Assembly (NCBI GenBank): GCA_964484385.1
Contig: CAZAFV010000010.1
Span: 1-64,000 of the forward strand
DNA from: Poriferisodalis sp964484385
GTDB lineage: Bacteria > Actinomycetota > Acidimicrobiia > Acidimicrobiales > Poriferisodalaceae
Length of the DNA stretch: 64,000 nt
Direction: 5' to 3'
Part shown: one piece after another, positions 27,937 to 36,828 of the stretch
Layout of the letters: each line of letters begins with the position of its first letter
Position numbering within the stretch: the stretch's first letter is position 1
Program-made: the position numbers and the translations under genes
The notes under the pieces: generated by a model
What the model was told of the DNA's origin: nothing
Databases searched by the model: none
The model's input: only the letters and a program-made list of their open reading frames with translations

Positions 27937-29646
27937 GGGCGGATGCTGCAAGGGATCCAGCACCGCCGCGAACAGCTCACCGGTCGCCGGTGCAAGGTCG
28001 ATCCCGGCTGTGGGGAACCTCGAAGTGATCCGCACCGCGGCGCTGTAGTGCGTGGTCCATCCAGCGAACCATGCGTCGCCCGTGCCTGTCGAAACCCCGG
28101 CTCGGCCGAGCGCCGGTACACCGGACGGCAGCGTGAGCGAGTCCATGCCGGCACGCAGCTCGGTGATCGACGTCGCTGCGGGAACCAGGGTGCGTTCCAT
28201 CGGCCATCGATCCGTGTCGCGGTCGGGCAGCGACCGGCTCGGCGGGATGTCGCTCGCTTCGAGCACGATCCGCGAGGTGCGCCTCTCCCCGCCGGTGGCA
28301 ATAACGCTGAACGCCGCCGCAACCTGCGACACGTCGCCGGCGAGCGGGACGATGCCGACGGAGGTCTCGTCGACGACGTCATCGTCGATCCACGCCCCCA
28401 GGGCGTCTGCTGCCGGGCCGAGCAGATCGCCGAGCGGCCGCGGTCGCAACCCGGCTTCGATGTCCGCATTGCCTGCCGTCGGGGCGCTGGCGGCGCTCAC
28501 GAGCACGCGCACATCGCCGCTGCGGTCCAGCACCGCGACTTCGGCGCCGGCCGCCGAGCTGGCCGTGCTGTCGAGCTGGGCACGAACGGCTTGTACCGCG
28601 GCGCGCTGAGCGGGCACGTCGACGCTCGTCGTGACGTGCAGCCCGCCGGTCACCACTCGATGAATGCCGTACCGCTCGACGAGCTGGACGTACGCCTGCC
28701 CTACTGCGGCCGTCAGGCCAGCCTCAGCGATGAGCATCCTCACGAACCCACCCGCCGCAGCGTCGAGGGCGCCGTGGTCTGGGGTGCCATGGTCAGGGGC
28801 GCCCGGGCCGGCCGCACCCACGCCGAGAGCGGCCGCTGGACGGACGCCGGCAGGGACCGGCTGGGATCGCCCCGTTGCCAATTCGTCGGAGGTGAGCATG
28901 CCGTGCTCGTACATGGTCACCAGCACCCGGTCGCGATCTTGCCGGGCCGACCGGTACCGGTCCTCGGCAGGACCCGACACTGCGTCGACGCCCCACGGAG
29001 CGTCGACGAGCGACGCGAGGTAGGCCGCCTGGGTCACGGTGAGATCCGAGGCGGGGACGCCGTACCAGGCGTTGGCCGCGGCATGGACTCCGTAGGCACC
29101 ACGACCCAGGTACACGATGTTGGCGAAGCGCTCGAGAATCTCCGGCCGGCTGAGCTGGCGACCCAGCCTCAGCTCTGCCAGCAGCAGGCGGGCCTCGCTC
29201 GCAGCGCCGTCGTGAGGATCGTGGACGGTCTCGAGATACCTGCGCATGATCCCGTCGCGCGCCAGATCCGGTTCCCCCCAGGATCGCCGCAGCGCCGCGG
29301 CGTATGTCCCGGCATCGACGCCGTCACGCTCCAGGAAGCTCGGGTCCAGCACCGCAACCAGGGCATCGACGAGCGCAGGTGCCATGTCCTCGAGGCCCAG
29401 CGATGCGTGCGGGACGCTGGGGCCGATCTCGGCAATCGGTGTCCCGTAGCGGTCATAGAGCACGCTCGACTCCACCGTCGCGTGCTGCGGTGGCGAAGGG
29501 AGATTGTCCAGCAGCCGGCTTCCGGTGCCTGCTGCAATCGCCAACGCCAGCACAAGCCACAGGAGCCATCGAGCCCAGCGCTGGCGAGCGGGCATCCGGC
29601 GCAGAGTACCGCGAATTCGCTGGCTATCGAGAAGCCGCGCGGACAT
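27934..29646 (-). CDS. Class A penicillin-binding protein homologue with degenerate active sites
   Basis: About 570 aa: cytoplasmic stub, one TM helix (about 27-40), GT51-like domain and transpeptidase-like domain. GT51 is recognisable (SRPEILERFANIVYLGRGAYGV, about 166-187), but the catalytic Glu is Leu (VAVLDPSFLERDGVD, Leu at about 100, normally an E-D pair) and the RKxKE helix is lost. In the transpeptidase part the SxxK block is replaced by RPLGDLLGPAAD (about 403-414) and the KTG motif reads STGTGDAWFAGW (about 519). It occupies the ponA position beside rpsF known from mycobacteria. Likely a non-catalytic scaffold. ATG 29646 preferred over an earlier frame lying in a repeat. Confidence 0.85.
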   Translation of the reverse strand: MSARLLDSQRIRGTLRRMPARQRWARWLLWLVLALAIAAGTGSRLLDNLPSPPQHATVESSVLYDRYGTPIAEIGPSVPHASLGLEDMAPALVDALVAVLDPSFLERDGVDAGTYAAALRRSWGEPDLARDGIMRRYLETVHDPHDGAASEARLLLAELRLGRQLSRPEILERFANIVYLGRGAYGVHAAANAWYGVPASDLTVTQAAYLASLVDAPWGVDAVSGPAEDRYRSARQDRDRVLVTMYEHGMLTSDELATGRSQPVPAGVRPAAALGVGAAGPGAPDHGTPDHGALDAAAGGFVRMLIAEAGLTAAVGQAYVQLVERYGIHRVVTGGLHVTTSVDVPAQRAAVQAVRAQLDSTASSAAGAEVAVLDRSGDVRVLVSAASAPTAGNADIEAGLRPRPLGDLLGPAADALGAWIDDDVVDETSVGIVPLAGDVSQVAAAFSVIATGGERRTSRIVLEASDIPPSRSLPDRDTDRWPMERTLVPAATSITELRAGMDSLTLPSGVPALGRAGVSTGTGDAWFAGWTTHYSAAVRITSRFPTAGIDLAPATGELFAAVLDPLQHPP

Positions 29647-29677
29647 GTGAGACTGCTCGTTGTCGCACCTGTCGTAT

Positions 29678-29752
29678 CCCGCTCTTGTTCGCTGGCGCTC
29701 ACGGGCCGCTCGGGCCACGGCTTCGCCGATCGGCTCAGCCTCTGGGTCCGGG
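29678..29752. repeat. Dispersed GGCCGCTCGGGCC repeat, copy B3
   Basis: CCGCTCTTGTTCGCTGGCG, CTCACGGGCCGCTCGGGCC, ACGGCTTCGCC and GGCTCAGCCTCTGGG in order. Nearly identical to 36423-36490. In the divergent gap between the PBP-like gene and pcnA. Confidence 0.85.
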
Positions 29753-29775
29753 ACTCAGCGGTTGCAACCGATTTG

Positions 29776-29781
29776 TACCCT
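29776..29781 (+). promoter_or_regulatory. -10 box of pcnA, leaderless
   Basis: TACCCT then 7 nt to the GTG start; no Shine-Dalgarno. Confidence 0.45.
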
Positions 29782-29788
29782 CGACGCA

Positions 29789-31126
29789 GTGACATCGAAC
29801 CCAGCGGGATCGACTTCGGCCCGTGGGCTCGAGCCGGGCACACACGTGCTGAGCGACGATGACCGGCGAGAGCTCCTGGAGCGAATCGAACCGCTGGCGG
29901 CAGCGTTCGCCGACGCGGGATACCGGTTCTTCCTCGTCGGCGGGCTTGTCCGCGATGCGCTGCTCGGTCACGGCCTGACCGGCGACATCGACATCACGAC
30001 CGACGCCGTCCCGGATCGGATTGCGGAGCTCGCAGCGGGCTGGGCAGACACCGTCTGGGACCAGGGGAAGCGCTTCGGCACCATCGGCGCTCGGCGAGGC
30101 AGCACGACCGTGGAGATCACCACCCACCGGGCCGAGTCCTACGACAGCAGCTCGCGCAAGCCGCACGTGCGCTTCTCCGACGATGTCGCCACGGATCTGA
30201 GCCGTCGCGACTTCACCGTCAACGCCATGGCGATCGAACTCCCGGGCTGGGCGCTGCTCGACCCGTTCGACGGCTTGACGGATCTGGCGGACGGTGTACT
30301 GCGCACGCCATCGCCGCCAGAGGGCTTGTTCGCCGACGACCCGCTGCGAATGCTGCGAGCGGCCCGGTTCAGTGCGCAGCTCTCGCTCATCGCTACGTCC
30401 GAACTCGTCGCGGCAGTGCGCAGCTCGCGCCCGCGGCTGGCCATCGTGTCGCGCGAACGCATCGAGGCTGAGCTCACGAAGCTGCTCGAACTGCCTCAGC
30501 CCTCTGCCGGTGTCCGCTTCTTGGACGACACGGGTCTGCTGGGAGATCTGCTGCCGCCATGGCGGCATGCCGATGCCGCGGTGCCGGCTGCCGCGCTGGA
30601 CGACGTTGCTGATCTCAGCGATCCGGTCGCCCTGCGCTGGGCGATCCTGCTGGGACCCGTCTGCGACGAAGCCGCCGCGACCCGATGCCTGTCTGCGCTG
30701 CGCTGCGACACCACGACGCGCAAGAAGGTCACCGCGATCCTCCGAGCCTCCCGAGCAGTTGAGGCCACGGCTGCAAGCGCATCGGTCCACGACGCAGCTT
30801 GGCGAAGGGCCGCACGGCAACTGATCGCTGATTACGAGCCGGAACTGAACGCCGCAACCGCCAGCTTGGCTGCGTGGGGCCACGAGCTGCGCGAGCCATT
30901 CACCGCCCGACTGGCCGAACTTCGAGCAGCCGAAGGTACCGGCCTCCGCCGTTTGCCGATCGACGGTCATCGCGTCATGGAGCTGCTCGGAACCTCAGGC
31001 CCGGCAGTCGGCGACGCCCTGGAATGGCTGCGAACCCAGCAGATCGAGCACGGCCCACTCGATGCTGAACAGGCGCGCACTCTGCTCGTGGCGTGGCACC
31101 AAGACCAGGAGCGTTCGAAGCGCTGA
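29789..31126 (+). CDS. CCA-adding tRNA nucleotidyltransferase / poly(A) polymerase family
   Basis: 445 aa. Adds or repairs the 3' CCA of tRNAs, which is needed here because the two tRNA genes in the window lack encoded CCA. Class II nucleotidyltransferase head: FFLVGGLVRDALLGHGLTGDIDITT with the metal-binding Asp pair, then RRDFTVNAMAIEL and DDPLRMLRAARFSAQL. Long helical C-terminal part; no HD motif noticed. GTG 29789 chosen from the -10 at 29776. In mycobacteria the homologue (PcnA) also lies next to murJ, so synteny is conserved. Confidence 0.92.
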   Translation: MTSNPAGSTSARGLEPGTHVLSDDDRRELLERIEPLAAAFADAGYRFFLVGGLVRDALLGHGLTGDIDITTDAVPDRIAELAAGWADTVWDQGKRFGTIGARRGSTTVEITTHRAESYDSSSRKPHVRFSDDVATDLSRRDFTVNAMAIELPGWALLDPFDGLTDLADGVLRTPSPPEGLFADDPLRMLRAARFSAQLSLIATSELVAAVRSSRPRLAIVSRERIEAELTKLLELPQPSAGVRFLDDTGLLGDLLPPWRHADAAVPAAALDDVADLSDPVALRWAILLGPVCDEAAATRCLSALRCDTTTRKKVTAILRASRAVEATAASASVHDAAWRRAARQLIADYEPELNAATASLAAWGHELREPFTARLAELRAAEGTGLRRLPIDGHRVMELLGTSGPAVGDALEWLRTQQIEHGPLDAEQARTLLVAWHQDQERSKR

Positions 31127-31147
31127 CCCACGGCCACAGATGCGATA

Positions 31148-31227
31148 GCGCAGGAGGCGGCAGGAAACTCGGCGACGTTGCGACCTGCCGGATCGCTGGT
31201 CGCAGAGGGTCCTGCCGCCTCCGCAGC
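31148..31227. repeat. 80-bp nested palindromic repeat, copy A3
   Basis: Arms 31148-31165 and 31210-31227; inner hairpin GCGACC / GGTCGC. 21 nt after the pcnA stop. Same length as A1 and A2. Confidence 0.85.
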
Positions 31228-31269
31228 GGGCTCACGCACTAGGGGCCGAGCGCATTTGAGCCCGCGCAC

Positions 31270-31275
31270 TAGCGT
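31270..31275 (+). promoter_or_regulatory. -10 box of the DUF5318 gene, leaderless
   Basis: TAGCGT followed by 7 nt and GTG; no ribosome site. Confidence 0.4.
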
Positions 31276-31282
31276 GAGCCGC

Positions 31283-31678
31283 GTGGCGCTCCAGCCTCGC
31301 ATCGCACCCGAGCCCGCCCCGGCTGTTCCCGGATCGGTTGACTACCGGCTCCGGCGGCGACGCCTGCTCGCAGATGTGGAAGCGGGCCTGGTGTCGCGTG
31401 CCGAGGCATGCGATGCCCACCCCGACCTGCTGCGAGCCGCTCGCAACGCTGCCCCGCCGCTCGGCCGACGCTGCCCGCTGTGCCCCGACGGCGACTTGCG
31501 GATCGTCGGCTACGTCTTCGGCCCGCGCATGGGCAGCGGGGGCAAGTGCGTGCTCTCGGACGCAGAGCTCCAGCGTGTCGCCCAGCGCAACGGCAACTTC
31601 ATGGCCTACGAGCTCGAGGTGTGCCCGGAGTGCGGCTGGAATCACCTCATCCGGAAGTACCCGCTCGGCGCCGGCTGA
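31283..31678 (+). CDS. DUF5318 family protein
   Basis: 131 aa. Matches the actinobacterial DUF5318 type: basic N-terminal helix (VDYRLRRRRLLADVEAGLVS), EACDAHPDLLRAARN, then a probable zinc site made of RRCPLCPDG and EVCPECGWNHLIRKY flanking a central sheet (LRIVGYVFGPRMGSGGKCV). Function unknown; in mycobacteria the homologue lies beside ponA1, and here it lies near the PBP-like gene, so a link to cell-wall or ribosome function has been guessed from context only. Confidence 0.85.
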   Translation: MALQPRIAPEPAPAVPGSVDYRLRRRRLLADVEAGLVSRAEACDAHPDLLRAARNAAPPLGRRCPLCPDGDLRIVGYVFGPRMGSGGKCVLSDAELQRVAQRNGNFMAYELEVCPECGWNHLIRKYPLGAG

Positions 31679-31774
31679 TCTGGCGCGCGGCTGCAGCTGC
31701 GGCGGCCCGGTGGCAGCAGTGAGAGTTTCTGGCATCCTCCGATGAGTCCGGATCGATGAATTCAGTAGGTGACG

Positions 31775-32236
31775 ATGAAGTTTGAGCTTGGCGACCGCGT
31801 GATCTACCCCCACCACGGTGCGGCGGAGATCATGGCCCGGGAGGAGCGAGACGAATTCGGCGAGGCCCGCGAGTACCTGGTGCTCAAGACAGCACACGGC
31901 GACCTGACGGTGAAGGTGCCCGCCGACATGGTCGACGAAGTCGGCATGCGACCGCCGATCGACACCGATGACGTCGAGGATCTCTTCGAGCTGCTCGCCA
32001 AGAAGGACGTCCGCGAGCCGGCCAACTGGAGCCGACGCTTCAAGAATCNNNNNNNNNNCCAAGTCGCCGAAGTAGTCCGGAACCTCGCACTGCGCGAGAA
32101 CGCCAAGGGTCTCTCGGCCGGCGAGAAGTCGATGCTGGAGAAGTCCCGCCAGATTCTCGTGTCGGAACTGTCCATCAGCATGGACGTCACTGAGGACGAG
32201 GCCCGCCAGCAAGTGGAATTGCGGCTCGCCGGCTGA
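31775..32236 (+). CDS. carD: CarD-family RNA polymerase-binding transcription factor (interrupted by assembly gap)
   Basis: Stabilises open complexes at rRNA and other promoters. N-terminal RNAP-interaction domain MKFELGDRVIYPHHGAAEI, C-terminal helical DNA-binding domain QVAEVVRNLALRENAKGLSAG and SMLEKSRQILVSEL. Ten Ns at 32049-32058 replace part of the linker between the domains; homologues have roughly 7 more residues there than the 4 the Ns allow, so the true gap is probably about 30 nt. GTG 31769 is an alternative start. Confidence 0.92.
   Translation: MKFELGDRVIYPHHGAAEIMAREERDEFGEAREYLVLKTAHGDLTVKVPADMVDEVGMRPPIDTDDVEDLFELLAKKDVREPANWSRRFKNXXXXQVAEVVRNLALRENAKGLSAGEKSMLEKSRQILVSELSISMDVTEDEARQQVELRLAG
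32049..32058. other. Assembly gap (10 Ns)
   Basis: Run of 10 N inside carD. Reading frame resumes correctly on both sides of the same gene, so the two contigs do join here, but the gap size looks nominal. Confidence 0.99.
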
Positions 32237-32259
32237 GCGGGCAGCGATCGGGCGCCACC

Positions 32260-34038
32260 ATGCGCCGACAGCAGGGCGCCGCGGCGGCAGCAGCCGGCAT
32301 CGGCGTCTCACGCCTGTCAGGTCTCGCTCGCACAGCGCTCGTCACCAACGTTCTCGGGATCGGCACCATCGGCGATGCGTTCGCGGCAGCGATGCGCATC
32401 CCGAATTTCCTCCAGAACCTGCTCGGCGAGGGTGCCCTGTCGGGAGCATTCGTTCCCGCCTACAGCTCGCTGACCGAGCGCGATGAGCGCGCAGCGGGTC
32501 GATTGGCCGGCGCCATTGCCACGTTCCTGGTCGCGGTCACCGCGACTGCTGCGCTGATCAGCATCTTTGCCGCACGGCCCTTGGTGCGGCTCATCGCCTG
32601 GGGATTTGTGGGCGAGCGGTTCGAGCTCACGGTCACGCTCGTGCGCATCACGGTGTGCGGCACGGCACTGGCGGTGCTGAGTGCATGGTGCTTGGGGGTG
32701 CTCAACAGCCACCGTCGCTTCTTCCTCTCCTATGTGGCGCCAGTGGTGTGGAACGCGACCCAGATCGCCGTATTGGTCGGCGTGCTCGCATGGGGGGTAG
32801 CGGGCGCCGACCGCGCGACCGCATTGGCCTGGGGCGTGACTGCCGGCGCAGCGGCCCAGGTGCTCGTGCAGTTGCGGGGTGTCTGGCGGGCCGACCCGCG
32901 GATCTCCCTGAACTTCGGTTGGAGGGAGCCGCACGCCGCCGGGGTCATCAAGCGGTTCGGGCCTGCGGTGGCCGGTCGCGGGGTACTGCAGATCTCGGCC
33001 TTCCTGGATCTCGCGCTGGCTTCACTGCTCAGCGTGGGAGCCGCCGCAGCGATGGCCGCTGCGCAGACGCTGTACCTGCTGCCGCTGAGCCTGATCGGCA
33101 CCAGCATCGCCGCCGCCGAGCTGACCGAGCTGAGTCGGATCCGGGAACCTGCCACGATTGCCGAGCGCACGTCAGCACGCCTGTGCGCGACTGCCTTCGG
33201 CGTCTCTGGGGTGGTGGCGATCTACTTCGCAGCCGGCGGACCGCTCACCGACTCGGTGTTCAATCTCGCCGGGCTGCGAACGGCAATCGCAGACGACGAC
33301 ATCACCCTGATCGCCCTCGTGCTCGGTGCCTACTCGCTCGGACTGGTGCCGCTCGTGGCATCGAGGCTGTGCCAGAACGTCCTGTTCGCGGCGCGCGACA
33401 CGCGCACGGCGGCCACTATCGCAGCAATCCGGCTGGCTGTCTCGCTGGCAGTCGGCGCGGCACTGATGCTGCCGCTGGACCGGGTGCTCGTGCTCGAGGG
33501 TGCCCTCACCGGATTCGGCGACATCGACCTGTTCTCGCTGGAATCCACGTGGTCGCTGCTGGATTCGGGGATCCGCTCAGATCCTGCACTGCCCGCCCGG
33601 CTGGGCGCGGTAGGTCTGGCGCTGGGTGCGGCGTTGGGTGCCTGGGTCGAACTGGGCCTGCTGCGTCGAGCGGTCATGCAACGCCGTCCCGCGCGGGCTG
33701 GCATGCCGACGGCGGCCGACTGGCCGGCGGGGCGGCTGTTCGGCGGCGCGATTGCGCGTCACCTGGTGCCAGCGGCCGTGACATTCGTTGTCGGTCTGGG
33801 GGTCACGCTCGTGCTGGCACCAGTGCCTTCCATACTGCGAGTCGCGGTTGCCGGCGTGACCATGGCAGGGCTTCACCTTGGCTGCGGACTGGCGCTCCGG
33901 TTGCCTGCGGCCCGAGCACTAACTTCGCAACTGTCCCGCGTGGCCCCGAAGCGCGCGCAACGCTCGCGCGACGCCCCGCACACAGACACCCGCCCCGAAC
34001 CCGACGAATCCCCCACCGACGACAGCGAAAGAAACTGA
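32260..34038 (+). CDS. murJ: Lipid II flippase MurJ (MviN)
   Basis: 592 aa polytopic membrane protein of the MOP superfamily that moves lipid II to the outer leaflet. N-terminal GIGVSRLSGLARTALVTNVLG and AMRIPNFLQNLLGEGALSGAFVPAY split as IPNFLQNLLGEGALSGAF and VPAYSSLTERDE are diagnostic (RIPN...LFGEGA...FVP). About 14 helices. In mycobacteria MurJ continues into a pseudokinase; here the C-terminus ends in a charged tail and the pseudokinase is a separate gene at 34893. Confidence 0.95.
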   Translation: MRRQQGAAAAAAGIGVSRLSGLARTALVTNVLGIGTIGDAFAAAMRIPNFLQNLLGEGALSGAFVPAYSSLTERDERAAGRLAGAIATFLVAVTATAALISIFAARPLVRLIAWGFVGERFELTVTLVRITVCGTALAVLSAWCLGVLNSHRRFFLSYVAPVVWNATQIAVLVGVLAWGVAGADRATALAWGVTAGAAAQVLVQLRGVWRADPRISLNFGWREPHAAGVIKRFGPAVAGRGVLQISAFLDLALASLLSVGAAAAMAAAQTLYLLPLSLIGTSIAAAELTELSRIREPATIAERTSARLCATAFGVSGVVAIYFAAGGPLTDSVFNLAGLRTAIADDDITLIALVLGAYSLGLVPLVASRLCQNVLFAARDTRTAATIAAIRLAVSLAVGAALMLPLDRVLVLEGALTGFGDIDLFSLESTWSLLDSGIRSDPALPARLGAVGLALGAALGAWVELGLLRRAVMQRRPARAGMPTAADWPAGRLFGGAIARHLVPAAVTFVVGLGVTLVLAPVPSILRVAVAGVTMAGLHLGCGLALRLPAARALTSQLSRVAPKRAQRSRDAPHTDTRPEPDESPTDDSERN

Positions 34039-34044
34039 GCCGCA

Positions 34045-34896
34045 ATGACAGCGCAAGCCCCAGTGCACATCATCACCGACAGTTCCTGCGACCTCAGCGA
34101 AGAGGTCGCTGCAGGCCTTGGCATCACGGTGGTCCCGTTGGAGATCCGGTTCGGCATGCAGTCATTCACCGATCGCGTCGAGCTCAGCACGGCCGACTTC
34201 TGGATGCGTTGCCGGACTAGCGAGGAACTGCCGTCCACCGCCGCGCCCTCCCCCGGTGCCTTCGCGCAGGCATACCAGCGCGCTGCTGACGCCGGCGCGA
34301 GCGAAGTCGTCGTGATCACGCTGAGCGGGGATCTCTCGGCGACGATCGAAGCCGCTCAACAGGCGGCATCGGAGCCCCCGAGCGGGCTCGCCTGCCATGT
34401 GGTGGACAGCCGAACGGTCAGTGCCGGCCTCGGGCTGCTGGTCATCGCTGCCGCGGAACTTGCCGCCACCGGCGCCGATGGATCGCAGATCGCCGATGCC
34501 GTACGGGCCTCAGCGCAGCGAGTCCGCGTTCACGCCGCTCTGGACACGTTGGAGAATTTGCGCAAGGGCGGCCGCATCGGCGCTGCGCAATCGCTGCTGG
34601 GCTCGGTGCTGTCGATCAAGCCCCTGATCACCGTCACTGACGGCCGCGTCGAGCCGGCGGGCAAGCAACGAACACGCACCCGCGCACTCGCGCACCTGGT
34701 CGACCTGGTGGCAACTGAGGGCCCGAACATCTCGGTGATCGCGGTGATGCATGCGGACTGTGACGATGTCGACGATTTTGTGGCGCGGATCGCGCCGCTC
34801 ACTGACACTGAGCCCAGGGTGATGCTGATCGGTCCCGTCGTCGGAGCACACGCGGGTGTCGGCACCATCGGCGTGGTCTTCATTACGAAGGAGTGA
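34045..34896 (+). CDS. DegV family fatty-acid-binding protein
   Basis: 283 aa. DegV proteins bind fatty acyl chains and hand them to fatty-acid kinase. N-terminal VHIITDSSCDLSEEVAAGLGITVVPL, the SxPSP-type TSEELPSTAAPSPGAFAQAY, VVITLSGDLSATIEAAQ, and DTLENLRKGGRIGAAQSLLG. Inserted between murJ and the pseudokinase, 6 nt after murJ; its stop overlaps the next start (GTGA). Confidence 0.93.
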   Translation: MTAQAPVHIITDSSCDLSEEVAAGLGITVVPLEIRFGMQSFTDRVELSTADFWMRCRTSEELPSTAAPSPGAFAQAYQRAADAGASEVVVITLSGDLSATIEAAQQAASEPPSGLACHVVDSRTVSAGLGLLVIAAAELAATGADGSQIADAVRASAQRVRVHAALDTLENLRKGGRIGAAQSLLGSVLSIKPLITVTDGRVEPAGKQRTRTRALAHLVDLVATEGPNISVIAVMHADCDDVDDFVARIAPLTDTEPRVMLIGPVVGAHAGVGTIGVVFITKE

Positions 34897-36398
34897 CCGA
34901 CACCGGCTCGAACGAACGGTACGAGCGGCACGAACTGCTGCAACCGGGCGCAGTCGAGACGTGGTCCGGATTGGATCGCACGCTCAATCGTCCGGTCACG
35001 ATCCGCCGGGCAACCGCCGACAGCGAGATAGGTCACCGCCTGCGCCTGCAGGCCAAGGCACTGGCGCGTGTGGAGCACCATGGCCTGCTGCACATCCTCG
35101 ATACCTACGACGAAGCGGATCACTTTGCGATCGTCACCGAGCAACTGCCCATCAGGATGCTCACTGAGGAACTCGCGGCACCCAATGGAGACACCAGGCG
35201 CCTGGCTGCAACCGAGGCGATCCGTGTCGTCATCGCGGTAACTGAGGCGCTGGCTGTCCTGCACAGCGCGGGCTTCGCCCACGGCGGCGTCGATGCCGAG
35301 TACATCGGGTGGCGCGCCGAGGTGGGCTGGGTCATTCTCAACGGCCCGCCCACCGACGACGCCGTCACCATTCCCGCGACACGGCGTACTGATCTGGCGT
35401 CGATCGCTGTGCTCGCGCACCGGCTCATTGTCGGAGCAGCACCTCAGCGGCGACCCGATGGCACCTGGGAACTTGACCCTGTCGTGCCAGATGTCGTGGC
35501 GCCGGTGCTCGCACGGGCCATCAGCGCGTCGGACCCATGGCCCGATGTCCCATCGATGCTGCTCGCACTGCGTTCGGTGGTCGACGAGCTGCCGGCGGCC
35601 GACGGCACCGGCGCCGATCGCAGATCGGTATGGCAGGCAGAACGGCACTGGCTGGCGCCCGTCGGCATTCTGGTAGCCGCAGCGGCCACGCTTGTCGGGG
35701 TCGCCGTGGTCATCGGGCAGCCATCCGAACCGGCCACGGAAGCATCGCCGCCCCCCGTGACCGCGGCCCCGGACGCTGGTACGCAGCCGGTCGTCACCGT
35801 CGTGCCGTCGGCAACCGTCGTCGCGACCGCTGTGACCGTCGTGCCGCAGACTGCGCCGACCGCCGCGCCGGCACCGACGACGACCCAAGTTCGCCGCGTA
35901 CCGATCCTGCTGGAGTCCATCACCGACTTCGATCCGGCCGGCGACGACCGGATCGAGCATCCTGAGCGCCTCATCTTCATCAACGACGGCGATCCGGGCA
36001 CCGGCTGGAGCACCGCGCGCTACAACACCCGCGACTTCGGCGGGCTCAAGGACGGCGTCGGGTTGATCGTCGTGCTGTACGGCGACGAGCCACACCCGGT
36101 CGAGCGCCTGGTGATCGACTCTCCCACCGTCGGGTGGTCCTTCGAGCTGTACGCATCGAGCGAGCGCAATCGCACGCTGATCGATTGGGGAAGCCCGGTC
36201 GCAACAGCGCAGGACATCACGGGTTCGACAACGCTCGAGGTGCCATCTGCCGAGGCCGCTGCCCTGCTCGTGTGGATCACCGATCTCGGTGACGAGTTGC
36301 CCAACGGCGGGCATCGGGTCACCGTGTCCCGGATCGAGGTCGCCACCACGAGCAGTGCCACCGAAGCACCCCCCAGCACCGACGCCGTAACCCCCTAG
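34893..36398 (+). CDS. Membrane-anchored pseudokinase with extracellular discoidin-like domain (MurJ partner-like)
   Basis: 501 aa. Residues 10-230 follow a protein-kinase fold (RRTDLASIAVLAHRLIVG like subdomain IX), but the Lys of the VAIK strand is Arg (PVTIRRA, about 38), HRD is replaced by HGGVD (130-134) and DFG by NGPP (150-153). One TM helix (about 254-276), a Pro/Thr/Val-rich stalk, and a C-terminal beta-sandwich (IFINDGDPGTGWSTARYNTR, FELYASSERNRTLIDWG) resembling F5/8 domains. This is the layout of the C-terminal half of mycobacterial MurJ, which recruits FhaA. Translationally coupled to degV. Confidence 0.85.
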   Translation: MTDTGSNERYERHELLQPGAVETWSGLDRTLNRPVTIRRATADSEIGHRLRLQAKALARVEHHGLLHILDTYDEADHFAIVTEQLPIRMLTEELAAPNGDTRRLAATEAIRVVIAVTEALAVLHSAGFAHGGVDAEYIGWRAEVGWVILNGPPTDDAVTIPATRRTDLASIAVLAHRLIVGAAPQRRPDGTWELDPVVPDVVAPVLARAISASDPWPDVPSMLLALRSVVDELPAADGTGADRRSVWQAERHWLAPVGILVAAAATLVGVAVVIGQPSEPATEASPPPVTAAPDAGTQPVVTVVPSATVVATAVTVVPQTAPTAAPAPTTTQVRRVPILLESITDFDPAGDDRIEHPERLIFINDGDPGTGWSTARYNTRDFGGLKDGVGLIVVLYGDEPHPVERLVIDSPTVGWSFELYASSERNRTLIDWGSPVATAQDITGSTTLEVPSAEAAALLVWITDLGDELPNGGHRVTVSRIEVATTSSATEAPPSTDAVTP

Positions 36399-36422
36399 CG
36401 GCGACCGCAAAACTTCTTTCTC

Positions 36423-36490
36423 TCCGCTCTTGTTCGCTGGCGCTCACGGGCCGCTCGGGCCACGGCTTCGCCTCTGGCTCAGCCTCTAGG
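36423..36490. repeat. Dispersed GGCCGCTCGGGCC repeat, copy B4
   Basis: Closest match to B3. It ends in CTCAGCCTCTAGG, whose TAGG begins the -10 of the next gene. Confidence 0.85.
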
Positions 36491-36492
36491 CT
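36487..36492 (+). promoter_or_regulatory. -10 box of the small membrane gene, leaderless
   Basis: TAGGCT then 6 nt to ATG 36499. The box is part of repeat B4, so the repeat may have supplied the promoter. Confidence 0.45.
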
Positions 36493-36498
36493 TCGCCG

Positions 36499-36828
36499 AT
36501 GATCTCGAAGCGTTCGAAGGGCTCCGGCGAGACGCCCGACGACAGCATCGACGCAGCCGTCGCTCGGTTTACCGATGCCGTCGATGCAGTGCGCGCCCGG
36601 ACGAGCGGACCGCTGATCACGGCTGCGCGAGGGCTGGTGTACGGCCTGGTCATCGTCACCGCGGCGGTGGGTGTCGTGGTGCTGGTGGCCATTGCGGCGA
36701 TCAGGGCACTCGATATCGCGGTGCCGGGCGACGTGTGGTCTGCGCACCTGATCGCCGGCGGCATATTCGGCGGTGCCGGAGCATGGGCGTGGTCCAAGCG
36801 GCGACCGCGTGCGGCGAGGGAAACATGA
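36499..36828 (+). CDS. Small two-helix membrane protein
   Basis: 109 aa. Amphipathic N-terminal helix (SIDAAVARFTDAVDAVRA), two TM helices (about 46-68, VYGLVIVTAAVGVVVLVAIA, and 82-98), basic C-terminus (SKRRPRAARET). Resembles holin-like or phage-holin-superfamily membrane proteins seen next to trxB in actinobacteria; function unknown. Its stop overlaps the trxB start (ATGA). Confidence 0.7.
   Translation: MISKRSKGSGETPDDSIDAAVARFTDAVDAVRARTSGPLITAARGLVYGLVIVTAAVGVVVLVAIAAIRALDIAVPGDVWSAHLIAGGIFGGAGAWAWSKRRPRAARET

Noticed and set aside
32049..32058. Frameshift or pseudogene in carD
   Set aside because: The interruption is only unsequenced bases; frames match on both sides.
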